From contig NZ_BMHP01000002.1 of the NCBI RefSeq assembly GCF_014641075.1, positions 1,612,001 through 1,676,000 of the forward strand: 64,000 nucleotides of DNA, read 5' to 3'. This DNA is from Paenibacillus nasutitermitis (GTDB lineage Bacteria; Bacillota; Bacilli; Paenibacillales; Paenibacillaceae). This document shows, piece after piece, positions 8,583 through 16,675 of this stretch. Position 1 is the first letter of the stretch; each line of letters begins with the position of its first letter. The position numbers and the translations under genes were made by a program. The notes beneath the pieces were generated by a model, which saw only the letters and a program-made list of their open reading frames with translations, was not told the DNA's origin and did not search any database.

Positions 8583-9671
8583 TTATCCGTTGCGTTTCTG
8601 GAAATCGGCCATAAAGTCAGCCAGCGCCTTGCAGCTTTCCATCGGAACGGCATTGTATGTCGAAGCCCGCAGGCCGCCGACGCTGCGATGGCCTTTCAGA
8701 CCAACGAATCCATGCGCCTCCGATTCTTTAACAAACTGCTTCTCCAGCTCCTCCGTATGAATCCGGAAGGTTATGTTCATGAGCGACCGGCTTCCCTGGT
8801 CGGCAAAGCCGCGGTAAAAGCCGCCGCTTTGGTCGATCGTGTCGTAGATCAGTCTGGTTTTGTCGCGGTTGATCTTCTCGATATCAGCAACCCCGCCTTT
8901 GGCCTTCACCCATTTAAGCATCAGTCCCGCCAGATAAACGGAAAACGAAGGCGGCGTATTATAGAGGGAATTGTTCTTGGCATGCGTCTCGTAACGCATC
9001 ATGGTCGGAATGTTCTTCGGACTTGCTAAGACCATATCCTCGCGGGCGATCACGATCGTCACTCCCGACGGCCCCAGATTCTTCTGTGCCCCTGCATATA
9101 TCATCCCGAACCGGCTTACATCCACCGGACGGCTCATAATATCGCTTGACATATCCCCGATGAGCGTCACATCGCCCGTGTCCGGAAAAGTCTGATATTG
9201 CGTACCCTCAATGGTTTCATTGGAGGTTACATGCAGATAAGCCGCGTTATCCGGCAGCTTGATAGCGGATAGGTCAGGAATCCGGTTGAACTTGTCCGCT
9301 TCCGAGCTTGCAGCCACCGCTGTCTCTCCGAACAGTTGGGCTTCCTTGATGGCCTTCTCCGACCAGCTTCCCGTCATCACATAAGCGCCGACCTTGCCGG
9401 CCGGCAGCAAATTCATCGGTACCATGGCAAACTGCGTGCTTGCACCGCCTTGCAGCAGCAGTATTTTGTAGGAATCCGGTATCCCCATTAATTCGCGAAG
9501 CAGGGATTGAACCTCGTTATGCACTTGCTCGTAGATCGGGCTGCGGTGCGACATTTCCATTATCGACATGCCCGAATCCAGGAAATTTATAAATTCTTCT
9601 TGCCCCTGCTGCAGAACTTCCAGCGGCAGCGCTGCAGGTCCAGCATTAAAATTATAAGCGCGTTTGGTCAC
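8583..9671 (-). CDS. serC: Phosphoserine aminotransferase
   Basis: A 362-residue class V PLP enzyme converting 3-phosphohydroxypyruvate to phosphoserine (serine and pyridoxal pathways). Typical segments are YNFNAGPAALP at the start, SHRSPIYEQVH, LLLQGGASTQF, and AGAQKNLGPSGVTIVI with the PLP-binding lysine. The C-terminus has GHRSVGGLRASTYNA. GTG 9671 is chosen because GGAGTG lies seven bases upstream and it starts the protein as M-TKRAYNF; longer starts add residues not seen in the family. A promoter lies at 9704-9732. Confidence 0.96.
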   Translation of the reverse strand: MTKRAYNFNAGPAALPLEVLQQGQEEFINFLDSGMSIMEMSHRSPIYEQVHNEVQSLLRELMGIPDSYKILLLQGGASTQFAMVPMNLLPAGKVGAYVMTGSWSEKAIKEAQLFGETAVAASSEADKFNRIPDLSAIKLPDNAAYLHVTSNETIEGTQYQTFPDTGDVTLIGDMSSDIMSRPVDVSRFGMIYAGAQKNLGPSGVTIVIAREDMVLASPKNIPTMMRYETHAKNNSLYNTPPSFSVYLAGLMLKWVKAKGGVADIEKINRDKTRLIYDTIDQSGGFYRGFADQGSRSLMNITFRIHTEELEKQFVKESEAHGFVGLKGHRSVGGLRASTYNAVPMESCKALADFMADFQKRNG

Positions 9672-9703
9672 TCTTACCCACTCCAGTCTTTTCACATTCA
9701 TTA

Positions 9704-9732
9704 ATGATATCAAGTTTGAAGAATTGCATCAA
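9704..9732 (-). promoter_or_regulatory. serC promoter
   Basis: On the minus strand TTGATG (9727-9732) and TATCAT (9704-9709) are spaced by exactly 17 bp, about 30 bp before the serC start. Confidence 0.65.
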
Positions 9733-9754
9733 GTGCCTTTTCCGGCCTTAGGAA

Positions 9755-9787
9755 GACAAACGAACCCTCCGTGAATGGAGGGTTCGA
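9755..9787 (-). terminator. Terminator of glnA
   Basis: CGAACCCTCC pairs perfectly with GGAGGGTTCG across a 6-nt loop and runs into TTTGTCTT on the minus strand, about 40 bp past the glnA stop. A second small dyad, GGTCAT/ATGACC, lies at 9789-9802. Confidence 0.75.
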
Positions 9788-9824
9788 AGGTCATAAATGA
9801 CCATCATTATAAGTCCGAAAATGA

Positions 9825-11249
9825 TTAACAGTCGAAGTATAGGCTGTACTCATGCGGATGAACGCGGATGTTTACGGCTTTCGCTTCCTGACGTTTGACC
9901 GCCACATAATTCTCAATGAAGTCTTTGGAGAATACGCCGCCTTCGGTCAGGAATTCGGAATCGGCTTCAAGAGCGTCAAGCGCTTCGTCAAGCGTACCCG
10001 GTACCGAACGGATTTCTTTCTTTTCTTCATCGGACAGCTCATAGATATTTTTGTCGAAAGGACCATAGCCCAGAGCGACCGGATCGATTTTACGTTTGAT
10101 CCCATCCAGTCCCGCAAGCAGCAAAGCCGCAAAGCAGAGATAAGGATTAGCCGTGGAATCCGGGGTACGGAATTCAATGCGGCAGCCTTTAGGCGTTACA
10201 GCAGCTACCGGGATACGAATGGCCGCGGAACGGTTGCCTTTGGAGAAGACCAGATTGACAGGAGCCTCATATCCGGGAACAAGCCGTTTGAACGAGTTCG
10301 TCGACGGGTTGGACAAGGCAATCAATGCCGGGGCATGATGCAGAATCCCGCCAATGTAGTTCATAGCCATCGGGCTCATGTTGGCATATGCGCCTTTCTC
10401 ATAGAAGAGCGGGGAATCGCCGTTGAAGATGGATTGATGGACATGCATCCCGCTTCCGTTGTCGCCGAACAGCGGTTTAGGCATAAATGTGGCGACTTTG
10501 CCGCTCATGCGGGCTACGTTATGCACGATATATTTATATTTCAGAAGGTTGTCAGCCGTCTTGGTCAGCGTGTCGAAGCGGAAGTTGATTTCTGCTTGGC
10601 CTGCCGTAGCCACCTCATGGTGATGACGCTCGACGCGAAGGCCGGTTTCCTGCATCAAACGAACCATTTCACTGCGGATATCCTGTTGGGAATCAACCGG
10701 AGCAACCGGAACATAACCGCCTTTAACGCCAACTTTAAAGCCCAGGTTGCCGCCTTCTTCCTTGCGGTTCGTATTCCATGCCGCTTCTTCGGAATCTACA
10801 TAGAAGGAAGAAGTATTCATCGAGCTTTCATAGCGAACATCGTCGAAAATGAAGAATTCGGATTCAGGCGCGAAAAAAGCTGTCGTACCCACACCGGATT
10901 TTTTCAGAAATTCCTCCGCTTTGTGCGCGATGCTGCGGGGATCACGGTCGTAACGTTCGCCGTCAGGCGTATGAATATTACACATGATATTCAGCGTCTG
11001 GTGTTCCGTAAAAGGATCCACATAAGCGGTTTGGGTATCCGGCATCATCACCATATCGGATTCTTCAATACCGCGGAATCCCGGGATTGAAGAACCGTCG
11101 AATGCGACACCGTTCTCAAACGTTTCCTCTTCCACTTCAGTCGAAGGAAGCGTAATGTGATGAGCGCGACCCGAAAGATCAACAAAACGGAAATCGACAA
11201 ACTGAATTTCATTTTCCTTAATCATGTTTAATACATTTTGTGCTGACAT
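9825..11249 (-). CDS. glnA: Type I glutamine synthetase, beta-like subclass
   Basis: A 474-residue glutamine synthetase (glutamate + ammonia + ATP to glutamine), active as a cytoplasmic dodecamer. Landmarks are VAFDGSSIPGFRGIEESDM, the metal site FFAPESEFFIFD, HHHEVATAGQAEINFRF, GSGMHVHQS and the NRSAAIRIP loop. It is about 30 residues longer than the 444-residue Bacillus GlnA and carries NIYELSDEEKKEI with Tyr403, where E. coli GlnA has its adenylylated Tyr397. It is therefore GSI-beta-like. No glnR lies next to it, so it is probably a second GS gene. A strong promoter and GlnR/TnrA-like sites lie upstream. Confidence 0.94.
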   Translation of the reverse strand: MSAQNVLNMIKENEIQFVDFRFVDLSGRAHHITLPSTEVEEETFENGVAFDGSSIPGFRGIEESDMVMMPDTQTAYVDPFTEHQTLNIMCNIHTPDGERYDRDPRSIAHKAEEFLKKSGVGTTAFFAPESEFFIFDDVRYESSMNTSSFYVDSEEAAWNTNRKEEGGNLGFKVGVKGGYVPVAPVDSQQDIRSEMVRLMQETGLRVERHHHEVATAGQAEINFRFDTLTKTADNLLKYKYIVHNVARMSGKVATFMPKPLFGDNGSGMHVHQSIFNGDSPLFYEKGAYANMSPMAMNYIGGILHHAPALIALSNPSTNSFKRLVPGYEAPVNLVFSKGNRSAAIRIPVAAVTPKGCRIEFRTPDSTANPYLCFAALLLAGLDGIKRKIDPVALGYGPFDKNIYELSDEEKKEIRSVPGTLDEALDALEADSEFLTEGGVFSKDFIENYVAVKRQEAKAVNIRVHPHEYSLYFDC

Positions 11250-11328
11250 TTGAAAATTTCCTCCATTTCCGAACGTTTGCGTAGTATTGAACCTTGAATG
11301 TTCAATTTTTCACCGAAACCATGAAGTA

Positions 11329-11357
11329 ATTATAAAATTAAGGCCAGCACCCGTCAA
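11329..11357 (-). promoter_or_regulatory. glnA promoter
   Basis: A near-consensus sigma-A promoter on the minus strand: TTGACG (11352-11357), 17-bp spacer, TATAAT (11329-11334). It lies about 80 bp before the glnA start. Confidence 0.85.
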
Positions 11358-11363
11358 TACTTA

Positions 11364-11426
11364 TGTCAGGTATTTTTGATTCTATTGTCAGGTATCTTCA
11401 CATTATCGAAATAAGGATACCTGACA
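11364..11426 (-). promoter_or_regulatory. Repeated GlnR/TnrA-like operator elements upstream of glnA
   Basis: The decamer TGTCAGGTAT occurs at 11364-11373 and 11386-11395, exactly 22 bp apart, and inverted (ATACCTGACA) at 11417-11426. The middle copy extends to TGTCAGGTATCTTCACA (11386-11402), an exact match to the GlnR/TnrA consensus TGTNAN7TNACA. The first copy abuts the -35, near position -50 from the expected start. Nitrogen control is inferred from the match and the gene's role. Confidence 0.6.
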
Positions 11427-11440
11427 TGGAAGCCGGCTCA

Positions 11441-11487
11441 GCAAAAAAAAGCAGCAAAACCTTATATAGCAAGGCTTTGCTGCTTCC
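11441..11487 (-). terminator. Terminator of the DAHP synthase gene
   Basis: On the minus strand AAGCAGCAAAGCCTT pairs with AAGGTTTTGCTGCTT and is followed by a T run. It isolates the DAHP synthase gene from the glnA control region. Confidence 0.8.
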
Positions 11488-11523
11488 ATATGTTTCCTCT
11501 AAGCAAGTGCTGACCGACCTTAT

Positions 11524-12585
11524 TTATACTTTCCAGGTCGTGAAATAATCAGCCGGCTCCTTGGGGGTATCGAATTTTTTACCGACAAGATTCCCAAGCT
11601 GCTCCAGTTCTTTCAGAAGCTTGGCGAATTGGTCAGGGAACAAGGATTGGACTCCGTCACCCGTCATAGAGTTATCGGGATCCGTATGCATCTCGATAAT
11701 AAGCCCGTTTGCACCTGCAGCCACGGAAGCCTTGGACATCGGCTCAACCAGCTCCCGCCTTCCCGTACCATGGCTCGGATCGGAGATGACCGGTAGATGG
11801 CTAAGCTGCTGCAGTACAGGAATTGCCGTCAAATCCAGCGTATTCCGGGTGTAGGATTCAAATGTGCGGATACCGCGCTCGCAAAGCATAACGTTCGGAT
11901 TTCCGCCAGCCAGAATATATTCTGCCGCGTTAAGCAGCTCGTCGTAGGTGGCACTGAATCCGCGTTTGAGCAGAACCGGCGTCTTGATTGTCCCCAGCTT
12001 GCGCAGAAGATCGAAATTTTGCATATTTCGCGTTCCTATTTGAAGAATGTCCGCATATTCCGCGCAAACATCCACGTATTCGGGCGTCATGACCTCCGTA
12101 ATGGTCAGCAGACCATGTTTGCGGCCGGCTTCCGCCATCATGGCAAGCCCTTCGACTCCGACGCCCTGGAAGCTGTAAGGCCCGGTCCGCGGTTTAAACG
12201 CTCCTCCCCGCAGCACCTGGCCACCGGCGGCCTTCACCAAGCGGGCGATTTCATCGATCTGTTCCGGCGTTTCCACCGCGCATGGACCACCCATAATAGC
12301 CAGATGCTCACCGCCGATTTTTACGCCTTTGATTTCGATGATTGTATCGTCCGGATGGAAATCCCGGCTTGCCAATTTATACGACTTCGATATTTTAATG
12401 ACATTCTCAACGCCCTTCATTTGACGCAAATGCTCCGCCAGCGTTGGTTCTGCTGTGCCGATAATACCAATCACCGTACGGTCCACTCCGCGCGATACAT
12501 GGGCCTGAACACCGGATTTCTCAATTTGCTCCACAATTTCGCTAATGCGCTCTTCGGTTACATGGCTGTTTGTTATAACGATCAT
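11524..12585 (-). CDS. aroF: 3-deoxy-7-phosphoheptulonate (DAHP) synthase, type I-beta with N-terminal regulatory domain
   Basis: First enzyme of the shikimate pathway (PEP + erythrose 4-phosphate to DAHP), 353 residues. Residues 1-70 form a ferredoxin-like (ACT-like) regulatory domain (MIVITNSHVTEERISEIVEQ) of the Thermotoga-type enzyme that gives Tyr/Phe inhibition; the chorismate mutase domain found in B. subtilis AroA is absent. The catalytic barrel has MGGPCAVE, RGGAFKPRTGPYSFQG, LLKRG and SDPSHGTGRR. It is a single gene bounded by a terminator. No T-box or trp leader is visible upstream. Confidence 0.94.
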   Translation of the reverse strand: MIVITNSHVTEERISEIVEQIEKSGVQAHVSRGVDRTVIGIIGTAEPTLAEHLRQMKGVENVIKISKSYKLASRDFHPDDTIIEIKGVKIGGEHLAIMGGPCAVETPEQIDEIARLVKAAGGQVLRGGAFKPRTGPYSFQGVGVEGLAMMAEAGRKHGLLTITEVMTPEYVDVCAEYADILQIGTRNMQNFDLLRKLGTIKTPVLLKRGFSATYDELLNAAEYILAGGNPNVMLCERGIRTFESYTRNTLDLTAIPVLQQLSHLPVISDPSHGTGRRELVEPMSKASVAAGANGLIIEMHTDPDNSMTGDGVQSLFPDQFAKLLKELEQLGNLVGKKFDTPKEPADYFTTWKV

Positions 12586-12664
12586 AAGTCAGTCTCCCCT
12601 TTTCGCGCTTCAACGCGTGTGTGCTTTTAAGCTTTTATGCTTTTAATCGCTAAAGTAAATATAC

Positions 12665-12696
12665 ATAATATAACCGGTCTCGTCAAGAGACCGGTA
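12665..12696 (-). terminator. Hairpin terminator after the DUF2062 gene
   Basis: ACCGGTCTC and GAGACCGGT pair perfectly around GTCAA just past the DUF2062 stop. The tail is AT-rich but has only short T runs, so it may be a weak terminator. Confidence 0.6.
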
Positions 12697-12699
12697 CTG

Positions 12700-13236
12700 T
12701 TAAATTTCCGATATTGGTTTGGATTCCAAATGGACCCGTTTCAATTTCCGTTTCTCCCGCCGCTTGTGGGCAAAATATGCCAGAGCCAGCTTGACCGGAA
12801 AATAAAAAATGAGGCCCAGCACAATACCGTCAATGATTCCGCCTACGATCAGCTTCAGGTTCATCAACAAGGCGTGATTGAGCCATTGCGGAAGAAATTG
12901 GATGTCGACTCTGATCCGGTTGGGCAGTACCCATCCTCCAACCATGTTGTTGACGAAAGCAACGGGAATAAAGATGATCTTGCCGACCACGAATCCAATC
13001 AAAGCCCCTGCGAAGCTGGCCCTGAGCCAATAAATGAGAGGAAAAATAAGAAAAAAAGCCAGGCCGTAAGTCGGCAGCGTGAACATTTCCACAGCCATCC
13101 CGATAGAAAAACCCAGAGCCACAAAGGAAGGCCCGCCCGGGGCTCTGAGAAGCTGCGTATATTTAAGCTTGAGCCAACGTTTTATTGAGCGCGGTTTTCT
13201 CGAAGCTTGTATGGGAGTTGCGCTCCTGCTGCTCAT
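12700..13236 (-). CDS. DUF2062 domain membrane protein
   Basis: A 178-residue integral membrane protein. A basic N-terminus ([18 protein letters not shown]) is followed by a first hydrophobic stretch with the DUF2062 hallmark [20 protein letters not shown]. Two or three more helices and a very basic C-tail ([10 protein letters not shown]) follow. The function of the family is not established. ATG 13236 overlaps the ispH stop by four bases (ATGA), so it is translated by coupling to ispH; the longer frame into ispH is not needed. Confidence 0.82.
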   Translation of the reverse strand: MSSRSATPIQASRKPRSIKRWLKLKYTQLLRAPGGPSFVALGFSIGMAVEMFTLPTYGLAFFLIFPLIYWLRASFAGALIGFVVGKIIFIPVAFVNNMVGGWVLPNRIRVDIQFLPQWLNHALLMNLKLIVGGIIDGIVLGLIFYFPVKLALAYFAHKRREKRKLKRVHLESKPISEI

Positions 13237-14183
13237 AAAGTAGACTTCGTTCGGAGTGTGGGCAGCAATTTGCCGATATTGACGGTTCGCCGCGGTTCCC
13301 AAGTCTCTTCATTGGCTTCATCAAACTGCTCCAGATACGAGATCACTTCTTTGGTGATCGGCGTAGGTGTGGATGCGCCGGAGGTTACTGCCACTCTGCT
13401 CTTGCCTTTAAGCCAGGAAGTATCGATCTCTGTAACATCGGATACGCGATACGCTTCCACCCCGGCAATTTCTTCGGAAACCTGCGCCAGACGGTTGGAG
13501 TTATTGCTCCGCGGATCGCCGACCACAATGCACAGCTCGGCTTGACCCGCCTGCTGCGCGACAGCTTCCTGTCTGACTTGAGTGGCCAGGCAGATTTCAT
13601 TATGAATTTCCGCCGTCGGAAACTTCGCAAGCAGCTTGCTGATAATGTGTTTGATATCCCACTGCGACATCGTTGTCTGGTTGGTAATAATAATACGGTC
13701 TGTCGGTAGCTCAAGGAGATCGATCTCCGCTTCTTTCTCGATCAGGTGAACATGATCCGGAGCGATCCCGATGGCGCCCTCCGGTTCCGGATGCAGCTTC
13801 TTGCCAATATAAATAATTTCGTAACCCTGTTCGACCTTTTCTTTGATCAGGACATGGGTTCTGGTCACATCGGGACAGGTCGCATCAACAACCGTCAAGC
13901 CCCTGCTGCGGGCACGTTCCCTGACCTCGGGAGAAACGCCGTGCGCCGTGAAGATCACCGTTCCGCTCTGGATCTGCTCCAGAATCTCAAGGCGGTTGTC
14001 ACCGTCAAGAGTAATAACTCCTTCACGTTCGAAAGCATCAGTCACATGACTGTTATGCACAATCATGCCCAAAATATATATGGGGCGCGGCAGTTCCAGG
14101 TTCTGAGCGGTTTTAAGCGCCAGGACCATAGCGTCAACAACGCCATAGCAGTAGCCCCTTGGTGAAATTTTGACAATTTCCAA
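13233..14183 (-). CDS. ispH: 4-hydroxy-3-methylbut-2-enyl diphosphate reductase
   Basis: Last enzyme of the MEP isoprenoid pathway, reducing HMBPP to IPP and DMAPP with a [4Fe-4S] cluster. With the start at TTG 14183 the protein begins [14 protein letters not shown] like its Bacillus relatives; GTG 14192 is an alternative. The conserved cluster cysteines are Cys12, Cys103 (DATCPD) and Cys198 (HNEICLAT). Also visible are [18 protein letters not shown] and [11 protein letters not shown]. About 316 residues, normal length. The DUF2062 gene follows with a 4-bp overlap. A TATAAT box lies at 14303-14308 upstream, overlapping the end of the kinase gene. Confidence 0.96.
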   Translation of the reverse strand: MEIVKISPRGYCYGVVDAMVLALKTAQNLELPRPIYILGMIVHNSHVTDAFEREGVITLDGDNRLEILEQIQSGTVIFTAHGVSPEVRERARSRGLTVVDATCPDVTRTHVLIKEKVEQGYEIIYIGKKLHPEPEGAIGIAPDHVHLIEKEAEIDLLELPTDRIIITNQTTMSQWDIKHIISKLLAKFPTAEIHNEICLATQVRQEAVAQQAGQAELCIVVGDPRSNNSNRLAQVSEEIAGVEAYRVSDVTEIDTSWLKGKSRVAVTSGASTPTPITKEVISYLEQFDEANEETWEPRRTVNIGKLLPTLRTKSTL

Positions 14184-14303
14184 TCTGTACACCTGCCTTC
14201 ATTCCTCATAAGTAAGAAGAAACATCTGTCGCTGCACATTCTTCTCGTGCATTCACCGGCGGCGCAACGCGTACGTCCTTCAAATAAACACGGCTTCCCT
14301 TCA

Positions 14304-15797
14304 TTATACCTGAATAGGCCTGTCGAGGAAAGCAATTGGCAGCCATACAATAAAGGTCGTCCCTTCACCTACACGGGTAGACACCTCTACGGAGCCGCCA
14401 TGTTCATCGATAATCCACTTGGCGATCGAAAGTCCCAGACCGGTACCGCTTGTTTGGCCGCGGGACTCATCTGCACGGTAGAAGCGCTCGAAGATATGAG
14501 GAATTTCCTTGTTATCCATCCCGATACCGGTATCCCGGATAATAACGCCTGCCTGATTGGATGCGCGGACCGCGCTGATCTCCACGTAACCTTCAGACGT
14601 ATATTTGAAAGCATTCTCCACAAAAATAAAAAACAGCTGACGGAGAAAATCGGCATGACCGGCGACTTCAATGCCTTCAAGCGGCATCAGATTCCCGATC
14701 CGCCATTCGGCCGACCGCGGCAGGAGCTGGGCCCTGCGGGCCACATCCTCCACCAATGGCAGCAGCGGCTGAATGGTTTTTTCCATCTCATAGCCGGCAT
14801 CTGCGCGGGCCAGCGCCAGCAGATCGTTCACGAGACTGGACATGCGCTTCGCTTCGCCGGCGATATCCTGCATCGCTTCGCGGCTTATGGTTAGCCGCTG
14901 GGTATCGCTTTGCAGACGGTTGAACTCATCCTCGTCAGCGGGAGCTCTTCCCTCAGCGGCAGCAAGCGCTGGAAGCCACATCCGCTCAAGCAGCTCAATA
15001 TTGCCGCGGATCGTCGTAAGCGGCGTGCGCAGCTCATGAGAAGCGTCGGATACAAATCTGCGCTGCGCTTTATAAGCATCGTCAAGCACGTTGTACGTGG
15101 TCTCGAGCCGGCCTAACATATTATTCAAGGTATCCGTCAGCCGACCCATCTCATCATTGGGCCCTTCCCGTGGAATGCGGACGCTCAGATCCGAGCTGTG
15201 TTGAATTTTGTTACTCGCCTGGATCACATTTTCAATCGGCCGCAGCGCCTGCCTGGCCAGAAACAGCCCCACGGTAAAGGCGATCAGCAGAGCTGCGACA
15301 GAGGAGAAAACGAGTATTGTCCGCAGATTGTTCAGCAGAGATTCTTCGCGTCCGGAGTAAGCCGCCACCTGAAGGAGTCCAATTAACGAATTGTCAACAT
15401 TGCTGTATAACGGCTGCTGGTAAACCAAAAACGGATTTCCAGAAACATTGATATTGTCGTAATATCCCCCTTTCCCTGTCATCTCTTCACTTTTTGGGAA
15501 AGGCAGCTTCATATTGATATACGATAAATTTGTGGTCTGTTGCAGATGATTGCTATTCTTATAGTTAATGAGCTGAATGTACAACTGATTATCCGTCAGC
15601 ACACGTCCATTGAGATCCAAATCAGCCCCGTCAAAACTAATATTCCCCGCGAGCTTTGACGTCTGAGCATTTATCCGGTCTTTCATATCGCTATAAGCGT
15701 TATAATTGACAAAAAAGTATACCGCCACGCCAAATGCGATCAGCGTAGCCGCCAGCACCACGGAATACCACAGCGTCAGTCTTAACCGAATGGACAT
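14304..15797 (-). CDS. Membrane sensor histidine kinase (HAMP, CssS-like)
   Basis: A 497-residue sensor. TM1 spans about residues 10-30, an extracytoplasmic sensing domain about 31-160, TM2 about 161-182 and HAMP about 183-235. The H box is FVSDASHELRTPLTT with His254, and the ATPase has NAFKY, DTGIGM and SGTGLGLSIAKWI. Between the two helices of the dimerisation domain lies an extra acidic, Ala-rich stretch (about residues 272-300) longer than usual. The gene starts 5 bp after the response regulator. Its neighbourhood with an HtrA protease matches the CssRS secretion-stress system of Bacillus; this is inferred from context. Confidence 0.9.
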   Translation of the reverse strand: MSIRLRLTLWYSVVLAATLIAFGVAVYFFVNYNAYSDMKDRINAQTSKLAGNISFDGADLDLNGRVLTDNQLYIQLINYKNSNHLQQTTNLSYINMKLPFPKSEEMTGKGGYYDNINVSGNPFLVYQQPLYSNVDNSLIGLLQVAAYSGREESLLNNLRTILVFSSVAALLIAFTVGLFLARQALRPIENVIQASNKIQHSSDLSVRIPREGPNDEMGRLTDTLNNMLGRLETTYNVLDDAYKAQRRFVSDASHELRTPLTTIRGNIELLERMWLPALAAAEGRAPADEDEFNRLQSDTQRLTISREAMQDIAGEAKRMSSLVNDLLALARADAGYEMEKTIQPLLPLVEDVARRAQLLPRSAEWRIGNLMPLEGIEVAGHADFLRQLFFIFVENAFKYTSEGYVEISAVRASNQAGVIIRDTGIGMDNKEIPHIFERFYRADESRGQTSGTGLGLSIAKWIIDEHGGSVEVSTRVGEGTTFIVWLPIAFLDRPIQV

Positions 15798-15802
15798 TCC
15801 GG

Positions 15803-16495
15803 TCAGCCTCCTTCTCCTCTGAGCACGTATCCGGTGCCCCGTACCGTTTGAATAAGCCGTTTGTCGGTCTTATCCTCGGTCTTCTGTCTAAGCATGGCAA
15901 TATAGACTTCCAGCACATTGGATTCCCCGCTGTAATCATATCCCCATATTTTATCCATAATCGCATCGCGCGTCAGTACGCGCCGCGGATTCTGCATAAA
16001 CAACAGCAGCAAATCAAACTCCTTTGCCGTCAGATCGATTCTTCGTCCCGACCGGATGGCCTCGCGCGAATCCAGATCCAGCGTCAAATCCTCATATTGC
16101 AGCCGACTCGAGGAATCCTCCAGCTTGTCAGACTTCCGGCGCAGCAGCGCTCTTACCCGGGCCAGCAGCTCCTCAAGCGCGAAGGGCTTGACCAGATAAT
16201 CGTCCGCGCCGGTATCCAGCCCTTTCACACGGTCCTGAATATCATCCTTGGCGGTCAGCATCAGGATCGGTACAGTACTCCCGCCTTCCCGCACCCGGCG
16301 GCAAACCTCCCATCCATCGACCTGCGGCATCATCACATCCAGGATCAGCAGATTGGGATCGCTTGTCAGCATAATTTTCAGCCCTTCCAGGCCATTATTC
16401 GCGGTAACCACCTCATATCCCTCAAAGGCCAGGCTTCTGCGGAGCAGAGATGTAATTTTTTCATCGTCGTCAATTACCAGGATATGCGGTCTCAT
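15803..16495 (-). CDS. OmpR-family response regulator (CssR-like)
   Basis: A 230-residue regulator: receiver with DDDEK, phospho-acceptor Asp53 in LLILDVMMPQVDGW, and KPF; winged helix with LTAKEFDLLLLFMQNPRRVLTRD and TVRGTGYVLR. It is the first gene of a two-gene operon with the kinase, 5 bp upstream of it. The htr-type gene lies immediately before on the same strand but is separated by a terminator. CssR of B. subtilis controls htrA/htrB, so control of the neighbouring protease gene is the simplest inference. Confidence 0.92.
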   Translation of the reverse strand: MRPHILVIDDDEKITSLLRRSLAFEGYEVVTANNGLEGLKIMLTSDPNLLILDVMMPQVDGWEVCRRVREGGSTVPILMLTAKDDIQDRVKGLDTGADDYLVKPFALEELLARVRALLRRKSDKLEDSSSRLQYEDLTLDLDSREAIRSGRRIDLTAKEFDLLLLFMQNPRRVLTRDAIMDKIWGYDYSGESNVLEVYIAMLRQKTEDKTDKRLIQTVRGTGYVLRGEGG

Positions 16496-16617
16496 TGTAT
16501 TCCCCCGTCATTTATAAGTGCTGGAACTGCCATAATTTGTTGTTCTCCAGAAGAAAGGCTAATAAGCTTATTATAGCGCAATTAATGTCAAACATTGAAG
16601 AAGGTCCGCTTTTTTTA

Positions 16618-16660
16618 ACGATAAAAAGACGCAGAACAGCTTCTTGCACTGCCTGCGTCC
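16618..16660 (-). terminator. Terminator of the htrA-like gene
   Basis: On the minus strand GACGCAG pairs with CTGCGTC around a loop of 18 nt and is followed by TTTTT. It separates the protease gene from the two-component genes. Confidence 0.75.
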
Positions 16661-16675
16661 TTGGTTACGGCTGAT

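Noticed and set aside
9852..11090. A 412-codon frame antisense to glnA, and similar long antisense frames over sdhA (43723-44850) and metC (29934-30851)
   Set aside because: All mirror well-identified genes, start without ribosome sites and have odd composition rich in Arg, His and Phe.
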